NCBI GenBank assembly: GCA_019633425.1
Contig: WSUB01000017.1
Coordinates: 310,001-374,000, forward strand
Length of the DNA: 64,000 nucleotides
DNA from: Tulasnella sp. 424
Lineage: Eukaryota > Basidiomycota > Agaricomycetes > Cantharellales > Tulasnellaceae
Reading direction: 5' to 3'
In this document: in pieces, positions 22,766 through 35,716 of the stretch
Layout of the letters: each line of letters opens with the position of its first letter
Position numbering within the stretch: the first letter of the stretch is position 1
Notes under the pieces: model-generated
Seen by the model: only the letters and a program-made list of their open reading frames with translations
The model's database searches: none
Told to the model about the DNA's origin: nothing
Made by a program: the position numbers and the translations under genes

Positions 22766-25165
22766 ATGCAGCACATCTTGGAAGAGCTTAACTCTACGTC
22801 CCGATCAACAAAGGTGGCTCTAGCCGCTGCGACAGCCACCTCGGCAGCATATTTGGCATACAATCATTTCCCTTCAAGTTCTCCACAGTCCAGCATCCCT
22901 TCTCTCAGGGGTCCCCCTTCTACCTCGCTAATATCCGGGAACCTCTTTCTAATCTTCGATCCGGATATCGACCAGCTCGAACAATGGCTCAAGAAATACG
23001 GAAATGTCTTCGCTATGCCAGCTCTGTTTGGCGTGAAGGGCGTTTACCTTGCGGATCCCAAGGCCGTGGCCTACGTAACGACCCGGTTTACTGCATTTCC
23101 CAAACCACCTGCTTTGAATCTTGCGATTATGAGGTTGACTGGACCGGGTCTGGTAGCAGCGGAAGGAGATGTTCATAAGCGTCAGGTGAGAGCTTTCGTG
23201 AGCGTGTCGATAGCATCGAATCTAAGTAATGATATCGCTTCTCAGAGACGAATAATAGTAAGTTTTAGCTTGATTATCATTCGCCAAAGTCAAATGTCTG
23301 GCTGATCGGTAGCCTCTTCGTATACAGCAACCTGCGTTCAGCCCGGCCCAAATCAAACAGATGACACCAACATTCGTAGCAAAGACCCAAGAGGTCTGTC
23401 GCTCCACTTATTTACACCCCAAATAGATGCTCAGTTCTTCTCACTCCCTGCACAGCTCAAGTCTATTTGGATGTCTCAGTGTTCTGGTGGACCCACGACC
23501 ATTAACGTCTTGCAATGGCTGGACCATCTTACCCTCGACATCATAGGAGAAACTGGTGGGTGGACGAAACCAGATTGGCAATAAACCGGTGGTTTCACTC
23601 ACTGTTTTCCTGCAGCTTTGGGCTATAGTTTCGATTCATTACACGGATCGTCTAATGAGTTGGCCAAGGCCTTCGATGACCTTCTCGGGGAAACGGCCAT
23701 GGCAGACCCCATGCATTTTATCGCAGGGATATTCCCTCCCGCAGCAAAGCTAGTAAGGTCTTTCTTACATTGGCCCAATGCATATTAAAATTAGTACCTC
23801 TACCTGCCCTTAATTCACAGCCTCTAAAACGTAATCGAGCCACAGCGAACGCCATGGCTATTCTTCAAAAAGTGGGACAAGAACTAGTTGACGCAAAGAG
23901 GAAGGAACAGGAAATTCTCCCGGAGGGAGGCGCTGATGATCTACTTGGGAACGACCTTTTGAGCGTCCTGATCCAGAGCAACATGAAAGAAGCAGCTTCG
24001 CAAAGGATGACCGACGAGGAGGTGATAGCACGTACGTCGCCTTTCTAGCTGGGTTATTCCTCAATCGCATGCGCACTAATGCAAACGTCGCCGCAGAGAT
24101 CGCCACATTCGTCATCGCGGGTCACGACACGACAGCATCTTCTACCTCTTGGACTCTCTATGCTTTGGCCAAGAACCCGGAAATTCAACGAAAGCTTCAG
24201 AAAGAGCTCCTCGCATTCCCTCATGACAGCCCAACCCTCGACGATCTGAACAGCATGAAGTATTTGGAATGGGTTATAAAAGAGTCGTTGAGGCGGCATC
24301 CTGCTGCGCATGCGATGCAGAGAACACCGGCTAAGGACGAAGTTATTCCATTGAGCGAACCCATAGTCGATAGGAGCGGGAAGGAGATCAACGAAATTCT
24401 GTAAGCCGTTTTGAAGGCATTGCTTTGCTGTCAGAAGATAATCACGTCGTCAGATTGAAAGCAGGCGAAACGATCTTCGTCAGCATGGCCGCGTTCAATT
24501 GGAGCACCAAGTATTGGGGCCCAGATGCTCATGAGTTCAGGTACGTCAGGCAGCTCCTCCTTTTCAAAAGAGCCCGCGGGTATTTACCTGACTCTTATAG
24601 ACCTGAGCGTTGGGCAAACCCACCAGAAGAATCATCCGTTATTCCTCACGTGTACGCGAATCTCATGTCGTTCTTCGCCGGACCGAGAGCATGCATTGGA
24701 TGGAGATTTGCTTTAGCCGAGTACGTCTCCCCCATCCCGTGACTTCATACAGGGCTCTAACGAAGCTTTGCCACTCCGCTGCAATCTGGGTAGAACAAAG
24801 GCCATCTTATTCGGGCTCCTCCGGGCGTTCGACTTTGAGATCGATCCCCAAATGACGATCAAGACGAAGTCTGTGTATGTCATTATCCAAGCGCAGGCAT
24901 GTAATGGGTGATCTTAAGACTAATGGCTTGACGTGTCACAGCATTGCCACTAGACCGATGGTCGTAGGACAGGAACCCCTTGGAACGCGGTTACCACTGA
25001 TCGTGAAAGCGAAGGGTTTGAGGGTAGAATAAGCAGTTCCTTCCGCTATCCATTCGGTTCTTAGACAATTGTCGCACATTCTAGAAAGTTACAACTCATG
25101 ATAGAGTAACCTTGGGGAGGTCTGTGGACGGCGATGTTAAAGGCTTGCAGTTTGCTGTTGATGCC
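22480..25165 (+). repeat. segmental duplication block, P450 unit copy B
   Basis: Partner of 13165-15860. Exon lengths are identical. Confidence 0.8.
22766..25032 (+). CDS. cytochrome P450 monooxygenase, tandem copy B
   Basis: Same eleven-exon structure as copy A: 22766-23185, 23246-23257, 23328-23393, 23456-23555, 23616-23752, 23821-24031, 24097-24400, 24454-24540, 24601-24720, 24794-24874, 24942-25032. Exon lengths are identical, giving 542 aa. The 12-nt RRII exon is retained. Key motifs are intact: AGHDTT in the I-helix (Arg of copy A replaced by the usual His), ESLR, and 'FFAGPRACIGW' with the haem Cys. Intron 6 here contains a stop, confirming that the open 72-nt counterpart in copy A is an intron. 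Both copies look functional. Differences cluster outside the motifs, so substrate range may have diverged (inference). Confidence 0.92.
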
Positions 25166-25263
25166 AGTGCCTCCGAGTCCTTTGTTTGGCGGCCAGATCA
25201 GCTACCGTGGGCAACTTCTACTGCAGACTAGCGCTTCGTGACCGATCTCGCCTATCACCATAA

Positions 25264-27169
25264 ATGGAAGACTCTACAAATCAGACCCTAGAGATATTCA
25301 AAGATACCTGCCGGACCGTCATTTCCGAACTTCCGCCTATCCACCCAGCCACCGGTACTTCTACGCATGGATGCACCAATCTCCAAATGCCTACACTACG
25401 AGCGATGACGAGTAGGGTGCAGCTGGTCTTCGATGTCAACCTCCCCAACAGCCTCCTACAGGGATTGGATAGATATGTGGAAGGTCTCACAGAAGATCAG
25501 TTACAAGCCACTGCCGTCCAAGAGGCAAACAGGGACAAGTGGCACCCACTGGAAACGATTCAACGCTACGAGATATACAACGAAGGTAGTCTTTTACCTG
25601 CCTTCCTAAACATCGTTGCGTTTCCTGTTATTAGCATGTGCGCAGCTATCGGAGCATCGGTCAACCCCAGAAGCGGCCCTTGAGGTCCACAACATCCGCA
25701 TGAATCATGCGTTCTACATGAACGAGGAAGTTATCACTATTTTCGAGCACAAAACGCCATGGGTTGCAGACGAACTCTTCCTGGCCATTGTCGCCCTCTG
25801 CGAAGGCGGCCATACCTTGGACCTTGACAAGCATTATGAAGGTGCCCATAGTATCCTTACTAAAGTCATTAAGATCGCTGCATAAGCTTTCAAGTGTCGG
25901 GTCCAATTCACATCTCCAACCAGCTGTTTTTGGCAATCATCGATAGAGAACTGGAATATGCTGTCGTGCACTCTGAAGGATTTCATCTTCGTCCGGGTCA
26001 TCCCTGGGAGCCAGCCAAACGGTTATCGAGGCTTCGTATCCGGCATCGTGCCCTTAACAAACTCAACCACCCCAATCATGCCTCTCATCTTTGCTTTGCT
26101 ACTCCACGCCAGAAAAGACGGTCAGGCCCTGAAGTACAAGGCCACGGAATCATTCGCCTCGGTCTCCCGCAGCATCAAGCGCGAGTGGTCGGTCGAAGAA
26201 GCTGTGGGTACTGGGTCTTCTCGAATGGCATTTGAGCGACACAATAGCGCCATCGGGCTTAATCTACCCATCGGAAACCAGTTCGATTCTGCTGCTTCGG
26301 CTTCCATTTTGGAATACTGGGAGCCCTGTGAAGTAGCCCCGGAGACACTCGCAGGGCTCTTGAAAACGGTGAGCCGTTCCATAAAACCACGGGATCGCTG
26401 AATTGATTCTTCGAGCGAATCAGATGAACGGTCTTTCAATGTACTGGGCGATGAAAGCGTTCACCGAAGATATTTACCGTCCACTTCGCCGACAGGACTC
26501 TTCCCTTTGGACCCAGCCTGTACCATCTCAGGAGCCTCCCAACTTCGTCTTTCATATCATAGAAGATCTTCAAGCAACCCCGCCACCTTCTTCTCCTTTG
26601 GCTCCATTTGTTCTACGGCTCGAAGACGAAATTGGCCGAGGCGCTGTGGGTTCCGCCTATCGAGGATTCTTCCCTGGGGTGTCTGTGCCGATCGTAGTCA
26701 AGATCTTGCCAGTGGACTGCATGGACCGCGAACTAGAAATATGGAGGCGGCTTCGGCACCTTGCGGGGATTACGATACCAGGCTTATACGGGGCGTATGC
26801 TATCGACAACAAGACGGGTCGCGCTCCCACCGGCGCGTTGGTTCAGCAGCATGCCGGGTCGACCCTTGCATCTTTTGAGAACTTGAGCTCTGATCAAAGG
26901 TGAGCCTTCACGGGTCGTGGTTTCTTGGGAGTTATAGATAGACTAAAGTCCGCACCGGCCAGACTCGAGCTCTATGCTATGGTCACGAGTATCCATGTTG
27001 CCCAAGTCAACACAGGGACGTCAGATCTTCAAATGTAGCTGTCCGTGATGATGGTCAGCTCATGGTTTTCGACTTCAGTCACGCTTGCCACCACGAATGT
27101 CCTGGAGGTGCCCACTGCGGGGAACTTCGGCACCTACGACGTGAACTCGGGCTTCCAGAACAAACTTGA
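25264..27169 (+). pseudogene. protein-kinase-like gene with two frameshifts
   Basis: Exons 25264-25585, 25635-25841, from 25895 to a donor near 26370, from the ATG after an AATCAG acceptor near 26424 to 26899, and 26963-27169. The N-terminal 300 or so residues are unrecognised. The kinase part has a glycine loop IGRGAVGSAYRG, a beta-3 'VPIVVKIL', a catalytic loop HRDVRSSN, and DFS in place of DFG, followed by 'HACHHECPGG'. This pattern fits the fungal kinase-like families of Agaricomycetes. Two frame breaks have no plausible intron: an extra base near 25981 (between AVVHSE and DFIFVRV) and a missing base near 27013, just before HRD. The gene is either a young pseudogene or intact with two assembly indels. 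Confidence 0.6.
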
Positions 27170-27707
27170 TTGTGCGGCATTCCTAAATTCGAGGGTTATT
27201 CCCCCGCTTATTAGTCCCAATGGTTGTTATTCTTTAATAAGCCTTATTGACTAATGCTATCAATTCACTGGGAATGCGGCTGAAGGATTCTCAACAAGTT
27301 TACTGATAGCATTTTGCTCCTCAAGCCCACTTCTGATAGGAGAATTACTAAATGGGTTGTTTAGGTGGCGGTTATGAATGGGGGAGAGCGTCAACACTAC
27401 TCTTTACCCACGGCATTTTGGTCTGTCAGCATTCGCTTCGACAGGAAGGAGTGCCCCGGCGGCTCGAAACCGAACCAGGAGGCTTCCCACATACTTCTCG
27501 GTCATCACGAAGCCGCATCCCACACTGCGCGGCATCGAGCTTGATCATCTAGGCCTATCAATAGGGCAACATGGCTCATAGTATACATCCACAGGCAGGT
27601 CTCGCCTTGGATAGATTCGCTGAGGTTCCTTCCAGGAGTATAAAGCAAGCTCGTAATGTACTCCAGAGTTGCTTCAAAGTACTAGCTTTTCCTCCTCCTC
27701 CCAGCCC
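27170..27707. other. intergenic, promoter side of the OYE gene
   Basis: No coding signal was seen between the kinase-like gene and the Old Yellow Enzyme start. The last 40 nt before the ATG are pyrimidine-rich. Confidence 0.5.
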
Positions 27708-29253
<1,546 letters not shown>

Positions 29254-29668
29254 ATAGTGATGAAACCAAAACTTGATAAGAGAATGGAAATCTAAGAATG
29301 TCGTGATCTGAGCGCTAGAGCCTTTGTGGCAGGTCGTCGCGAAGTTTCGGAGGCTTCATCAGGGTTGCTCGGCGCGGCGACAGGGAAGCGCCGACGAGAT
29401 CGCCTCATTTTAAGACCGGCCGCCCATCTCCCTCCTTCCGCCACCACCGCGTGCATCTCCCATTCCGCATTCGTTCACGACTTTCTCTTATATTCTGCTA
29501 CATAGGGCCAATTCTCTCCCTATTTCAGTTGTGCCCAACGCTAGAGCCGGTTCTCAACACGCAGCGTCGGCATCAGCAGCCCAAATTAGAACATCCAACA
29601 ACGCGCAGTCGTCCAGGCCAACACCGCGGACAATTGGAACCTCCCTCACGCCAACGACCTCCTCAACC
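29254..29668. other. intergenic between OYE and GPI protein genes
   Basis: Short 3' flank, then a C-rich leader with several CAACA motifs before the next ATG at 29669. No feature beyond a probable promoter was seen. Confidence 0.5.
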
Positions 29669-31140
29669 ATGTCGATATGGAACTCAAAGTCGTCTCAAGG
29701 ACGTGTGCAGCTGGCTCTTGCCGTCGTCGCGCTCACCCTCACCCCTCAATCGGTCCGGGCCAGCTGGTTCAACCCATTCCACCGAAGTGCATCGGTCAAG
29801 ACGCTCCAGGCGCGAGATGCACCGCCATGGGGGTTCTATGATCCAGATCTGAACGGAGGAAGCTGGCTAACGGTGAGGCCTCTGCTCATGTTACTCTTGT
29901 CTCGATCGCCTTTCTGACGAAATGCTACCTTGCCGCCATTCTCGTGAACAGTCCGTGCCCAATACGTACCCGCCGGGTTTGGGAGAACCACTCAACGTCA
30001 TCATCTCTGCGTGGTCAGACTACGACGTCCTGCAAGACAAGGAATCTGACGGTGGACTGCGGAATTATTTCTTGTCGCTTGGGTTTTCTGGTGAATGTTT
30101 GGGACAGAGCCTGGGTTCCAAGCAGGCTGCCAACGTTGGTGATGGCCATGGCCTACGTGAGGAACGAATTCAAGTACATCGTCCGTACGGTCGCTCACTC
30201 CTTTTTACATAGTAAACGAGACCGCCGTAATTCGGTGGAACTACGGAGATCCATATGTCGGTAGCTGTAAGGAGACCATCGAAGGAGGCAATCACTTCCG
30301 CTACTGGACACAGAACGGCCCAGACGCCAAGAGCGGCGCCGTATTCTTGGCGTGAGTGACATTGCACTCGGCGTTGGCAGCAGACTCACCTCCTGGGCTC
30401 TAGTGTTTCCTATGAACTCCCAATAGACAAGGGTCACGACCTTATTCAGAATGGCTACAACCTCGCTCGCGATTGGCTGGTAGGGAATGCAACAGGTCAA
30501 CAAATCGCGAACCCCAACCCACTCATGTTCGAGCCAACCCCACCCCAAATATCATCATCATCAGTTCTTGCCGCTTCGTCGCTTGCATCAGTAGCTTCCA
30601 CGGCTTCAATCGCTTCCCTTTCATCCCTTTCCCTTCTTCCATCCTCAGGGTCCGTTGTGGCCTCTCCGGCCCCAACCCAAGCCGCCGCCCAGCCTCAACC
30701 GACCCTCAATGCGGCTGGTGGTACGGGCTACATCGCTGCCGTTCCCAATGGACAATACGTCGGCACAACTTCTGCCAACAACTACTCATACCAAACCACT
30801 GTCACGTATTATTCTGGCCTTTTAGGCAACACAAGTGTCGGGATCAACCACTACATTACCGTCGAACAAGACGGTCGACCTGCAGTGGACGGCTTAATCG
30901 CCGTCTTTGATGTCAAGATAATTAGCAGGCCCGATGGGTGCGTGGTTAAAGTCTTTGGACATTGTGTTTGGAGTAAACGAAATGCTCGAATCAAGAATGA
31001 ACGCTGAATCGGGATCCCTCCTGTCTACTCGTCTTTTCTGTAACAGGTCGTCTGCAGCCTTTACTGTATCGTTACCTTCCATTCTAGCTTTGAACACTCT
31101 CTTTATGGTGGTCTCCATGCTATTCTTTGTCTCTCCATGA
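29669..31140 (+). CDS. secreted GPI-anchored protein of unknown function
   Basis: Exons 29669-29872, 29952-30156, 30213-30351, 30404-30937 and 31047-31140 give 391 aa. The N-terminus is a signal peptide ('VQLALAVVALTLTPQSVRA'). The globular part begins 'PPWGFYDPDLNGGSWLT' and continues 'GEPLNVIISAWSD', 'NYFLSLGFSGECLG' and 'CKETIEGGNHFRYW', ending 'GHDLIQNGYNLARDWLVG'. I recognise this set as a secreted family common in Agaricomycetes, without an assigned function. A Ser/Ala-rich linker follows (about 235-270), then a second small domain. The last exon adds DGSSAAF and a hydrophobic tail ending VSP, a typical GPI-attachment signal. The product is inferred to sit on the plasma membrane or wall. 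Confidence 0.85.
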
Positions 31141-31343
31141 CACTTCACCCTTCATCGGACCATTTTCAGCCCTACTGGATAGATTTCTCTACGACCTAGT
31201 ACCCGCATCACACTTGCATTTTTCACTTGCATTTTTCGTGTAAAGAAATTAGTAGCTTTGATACTTGTTAGACATTATTTTTCTGCAGTTAAAACGGCGT
31301 GGGTGGGCACCAAAGGGTATGGATTCCAAACGAGACAGCCTGA

Positions 31344-33284
31344 TTACTCCATACACTTTCGCATGTTATCGAACTGGCTCTCCCCATATTCCAACCAATT
31401 CTGGCTTTGGTCCAGCTTCCCAAACGCCTTCTTCACGACCGTGACCAAACTCTGTCCCGGGACGTACTCTTTGCCTGCCCCACCCTCCATTCCTTGCCGT
31501 CCTTTCTCCTCGCTCCACCCGCTTTTATCTCCACTAAGCTCCCAATACATAGCCCCACCGAAATCCTCCTTAATGATCCACTCTGCTTTCCATTTCGCTA
31601 CAATTGCATCATCGAAGGTGATGAATTCCTTCTTGGCTGGGTCGTAAGAGTACGAGGCGAGTGCATCGCTGTCGTGGTGGACAGTACTGCCAGGTAAAGG
31701 AAGAGCACGGAAGTCGTAGGAACCAGCTTCCCATGAGCCGGGACCGACGCCGGAGAAAGAGTGGCCTGGACCTTTGGTGTTGAGGAAGGAGCGGCCGTAG
31801 AGAGGGAGACCTGGGTGCAGTCGAGGGTGAGCGGCGAGAAGACGGCGAGACAGGAGGACAGCGTACCGATGACGAGCTTGTTGGGCGCGATGCCTTGACG
31901 TGTGTACCATTCAGTCGCCTTCGAACCGCTAATTGGACCATTGTAGACGTTCGCTTGGTGGTTGGCGATTTTATCCCATGAGCCAGAGTAGTCTGTAATG
32001 GATGTTAGGACCCGGTGGCGAAACGATGGGAAAGAATAAGAGCGCACCGTAAGCCATGAGGTTCCACATGTCCAAATAACGATCCATCTCCTTGGCATGG
32101 AGTTTCTGGTAATGGTCTGGTCCGCATGGCGCAGCGATCTAGAAGTCGAATGGGTCAACTAGGGGTGCCAACAGATTGGTGTCCCGTCCGTTGGCTGACC
32201 GAAAGCTCGAAACGGCATCCATTTCCTTTCTTTTGAGCATGCTCGTCAAGTCCCTCCCGCAAGAGTCTCAATAGCTCCGTGTAACCACTAGCTTGCGCAT
32301 CATTTGAAGGGTACTCGTAATCGATGTCCAATCCATCTAAACCGAAATCTTCGAGCAATTTTATGGACGAACGGACGAACTCCTTGCGTGCAGAAGGGTC
32401 GACGACGACTGGATGGAAGTTAGGGGAGTATGTCCACCCTCCAATGCTCAGCATGAGCTTGAGGTGTCTGGGGGAGCCAAGGGTAGAACGCGATGAGTCG
32501 CCACGCTGCATACCCGCGCTTCCGAAACGCTACCTGTGTTTCTTTTTAAGCAAGTATATCTGCTTGAAGTTGCCATAAAGGTTTTTGCCTTGGTCATTCC
32601 ACGAGTCTCCCTCATAGTGGATATCCTTGTCGGCCCAGTCATCTGAGAGGAAGACCTCACCGCTCGATCGGACATTTGCGAAGGCGTAGAGGATGTGACT
32701 AAATGCCCCTCGTAATGCATCAGAATTGATGGGACTAGGGACGAACGCATCATCTTACGTGAGCTCCTCCGCGGGGATCAACGATGGGGGGTACTTCCGT
32801 CCGTAAATGCCCCTATGACCGATGATGCAAAGGTCAATGCCAGGTGATGCGGTAGGTGACGACTCCCTCACCAGTTAACAAAGCTGGGTTCGAGGTCATG
32901 TCAGGACAGCCTTTCTCCAAAATGGCATAGCACTCACTAGGCGATGTTCAACTTGCCACTCCTAGGTCTACCACCGTACATGTCGGGATCTGCTGTTATA
33001 GGTGTGTTAGGTTTGGAGTTGTCTTGTGCTGGTGGCTCTGGAGATCCGTAAATTGCGCCGATAGAACCGTGTTCGAGCTTGAGAAAGAGAAATCCTGAGA
33101 GGAGGACGAGGAGGACGATAATAGATCTTTTTAGGATGGTGGGAGTCTCTGGCCAGTCGAAGCTCCTTTTATTAGCGGCAGTTGGTGCTAACTGCGGCGG
33201 GGCCCGAGTATCGGGAGGATAAAGTGATAACGATTGATGGCCTGCTGCGTCTGATGGCAATGCAGTGTATTCCGCTGAAGACAT
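31344..33284 (-). CDS. GH18 chitinase with N-terminal membrane anchor
   Basis: Exons read downward: 33284-32938, 32883-32872 (12 nt), 32812-32759, 32698-32534, 32467-32200, 32138-32048, 31992-31867, 31810-31344. All phases agree, giving 509 aa. A cytoplasmic Pro-rich head is followed by one transmembrane helix ('[16 protein letters not shown]', about 55-70), so it is a type II membrane enzyme. The GH18 barrel starts near 116 (NIAYFVNWGIYGR), with '[14 protein letters not shown]' and the catalytic [10 protein letters not shown] (Asp237, Asp240, Asp242, Glu244 of DxxDxDxE). MAYDYSG and 'GLPLYGRSF' follow, and a late '[14 protein letters not shown]'. It cleaves chitin beta-1,4 links at the cell surface, probably in wall remodelling. 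The donor after exon 5 (GTCAGC) is weak but the join restores [14 protein letters not shown]. Confidence 0.9.
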
Positions 33285-33552
33285 GTGTCTAGTGTCCCTT
33301 GCAGTGGAAAAAGAAGAAGAAAAAACGAGAGTGGTTCAGAATGGCTGTGGAGGGTGACGCGCTCGAATGGAACACAGCTTTGGGTCACGCGAGGTGATAT
33401 CACGTCAGCATAACTCCCGTCACGCGTGATTGCCTCCAAATTTCCATCCACCCCTCGCAAAAGCCTGAATGCCTGGAAGAAAAGCCGACAGGATAGGCGA
33501 GCTTTTAAAAGAACGGTACATCAAAATGACCCTGACTCTCGATCTTATAAAG

Positions 33553-34122
33553 GCTCCCTTCTATTCTGCCCCGACTGTGGTACCCTTCTTGACCTCCCAA
33601 CAACTGGTACATCAGTCACCTGTGAGCAATGTGGCCACGTCGAGCCTGCCTCCTGTAAGTCATAGCCGTGTTTCGTTTCTTCGTTTCACCAATTTCTCTC
33701 CTTCCTTAGCATTCGAGAACATCGAAGTCGTCACTCGGTCTCACCCGGATGCCTTCCCGTCAGCGTTACGAGACGCGAGAAAGATTCAGACTACCCAGCA
33801 TGAAAGCAGCGTAGTGCAGACAGAGGTCAGTACTAAGGGAACTTATCCCAAGCATTGTAATCTGATTGATCGTTCTAGGAAGACGAGCCGTGTCCCAAAT
33901 GTCGACATCCGAAAGCCTTGGCGAAAACAATGCAGGTACGATGACCCTTGAAGTACGTCCGAGACCAGGAGAGTCATGGTACCTTTTTAGACTCGATCAG
34001 CAGATGAAGGCGCTACTGTATTTTACACTGTAAGAGCGCAGGCCCTTGCCATGCTGTGAGGCGTGCTGATAGCGAATTCATAGTGTCTTGGATGCAGTCA
34101 CGGCTGGGTCGTGTATAACTGA
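33553..34122 (+). CDS. RPA12: DNA-directed RNA polymerase I subunit RPA12 (5' end unresolved)
   Basis: Supported exons are 33553-33654, 33710-33825, 33879-33935, 33991-34029 and 34084-34122. The N-terminal zinc ribbon reads 'GSLLFCPDCGTLLDLP' ... 'CEQCGH'. The middle has 'VTRSHPDAFPSAL'. The C-terminal TFIIS-like ribbon has CPKC, the family signature RSADEGATVFYTC, then CLGCSHGW and ends VVYN. RPA12 is the Pol I subunit needed for RNA cleavage and termination in the nucleolus. No ATG is in frame with the first ribbon. ATGs at 33469 and 33526 are in another frame. One possible first exon is 33341-33383 joined to 33553, but its donor is weak. The divergent chitinase starts at 33284, leaving a short shared promoter. 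Confidence 0.85.
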
Positions 34123-34535
34123 TCTATGCTAGAAGCCTGATAATTTCAGGGCACCAACGGCACATTGTGATTTCTTGGAACAGCTGTGCAGTATTACTCC
34201 GTAGAAAATGCGTACAAGCAGAACGGGAAGGTGTGAAACGCAAGCGAAGTGCCAGCGGGGAAAACCTGCGACGAAAAGTAGATGGAAAGCGGGGTATCTA
34301 TCTAGAATGGTTGTACGCGCCGTCAGACTTGAGGGGTTTGCTCGAAGAGAAGAATGGTCCCTTCGAGAATATCAATTATTTCCTATGAAGTGACAGGCTA
34401 TCAACCGTGGTTCACTGCGAATAGCGTTGGTTTCGCGTACGATTGGATGCCGATGCAGTCCGATCAACGATTTGCTTTCAAGGTCATATGATAACCTATA
34501 CTAGTACTGGGGGTTAGGGCTTGACAAATCGGAAG

Positions 34536-34892
34536 CACAGGGCGCAACTGGACGTTTCCTCTCGCGGGAAACCCATAGGAAAACCAACGGGGAAACTTAG
34601 GCTGTTCCTGATGGATTTTTGCGGGACCTTAAAATCTACACACGAAAACTCAAGGTTTTCGACTGAGCTGTTTACTCCTGAAAAGTGAGGTAAGGAACCC
34701 AAGGTTCTTCCCTTCGCTTTTCTCTTAGGTTTTTCTTCAAGCAGAAAACCCAGATTTTTGTATCTGTCTTCCTAAGCTAAGAGAATATTGTCTAAAAACC
34801 GTTGATTTTTGCTATAAATAATACTTCATGAAACCGGGGAGAAAATCATGGATTTTACAAGGGTTTCATCTGCGAGAATATATTAGACGGAA
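34536..34892. repeat. left inverted-repeat arm of the fold-back element
   Basis: Read on the opposite strand, this matches 35370-35716 with scattered mismatches and small indels. Confidence 0.7.
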
Positions 34893-35085
34893 TCCTCGGT
34901 TTCCGCTGGACGGTTTTTAGTTCGAAGAAAAGCACCCCAGCCAAATATAAAGTTTCCAATACGGATTTCTTTCAGAAGAGCACTAAATGAGACAAGCCAA
35001 CGTTATCTAAAGACTTCTGGGCAGGTGGGGAATCATATCTCAGAATTATATAGCATACCGCAACGAGTACATAACCTTACATATG

Positions 35086-35275
35086 CGACAGGTGAAAGGC
35101 AACAGGCGACAGGTGAAAGGCAACAGGCAACAGGTGAAAGGCAACAGGCAACGGGTGAAAGGCGACAAGTGTTTAAATGGCCGGAGACGACTTGCAAGGG
35201 GCAATCGGTGAAAGAGTACAGGCGAAGGGGACGGGCGACGGGCGACGGGCGACGGGCGAAAGGCGACAAGGGCGA
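35086..35275. repeat. minisatellite of GGCAACAGGTGAAA-like units
   Basis: Short G/A-rich units such as GGTGAAAGGCAACAGGCAAC and GGCGACGGGCGACGG repeat through this stretch with one interruption (about 35170-35215). It sits inside the fold-back element between a perfect 15-bp inverted pair. Confidence 0.75.
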
Positions 35276-35369
35276 CTGCTTTGAATTGTATTCTCCGTTT
35301 ACCTCGCTAATTGTTCTTTATAGATGTACGTCAGTACTTATAACAATTCTCCATATGTAAGGTTATTTA

Positions 35370-35716
35370 TTCCGTCTCAGATATTCTCGCAGATGAAACC
35401 CTCGTAAAATCCATGATTTTCTATGAAATATTATTTATAACAAAAATCGATGGTTTTCAGTCAAGATTTTCTGAGCATGGGAATACCGATACAAAAATCT
35501 GGGTTTTTTGCTTGAAGGAAAACCTAAGAGAAAGCGAAGGGGAAGAACCTTGGGTTCCTACCTCGCTTTTTAAGGGGCAAAAGAGCTAAGTGGAGAACCT
35601 TCAGCTCTCGTGGGTGGGTTTCCCGGTCCCGCGAAAATCCATCAGGAACAGCCTAAATTCCCTGTGGGTTTTCCTATATGTTTCTCGCAGGAGGAAACGT
35701 CCATTTGCGTCCTGTG
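35370..35716. repeat. right inverted-repeat arm of the fold-back element
   Basis: Complement of the left arm, with the outer end near the CCTGTG motif. Confidence 0.7.

Larger units (their letters stand above)
34536..35716. mobile_element. fold-back (long inverted repeat) element, non-autonomous
   Basis: Two arms of about 350 bp, 34536-34892 and 35370-35716, are inverted copies. For example, GGCTGTTCCTGATGGATTTT on the left matches AAAATCCATCAGGAACAGCC on the right, and AAAATCATGGATTTTACAAG matches CTCGTAAAATCCATGATTTT. The roughly 480-bp centre has a second, perfect 15-bp inverted pair (ATAACCTTACATATG at 35071-35085 and its complement at 35352-35366) that brackets a minisatellite. No ORF or transposase was seen. 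The structure is that of a MITE/fold-back transposon; the family is unknown. Confidence 0.7.
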
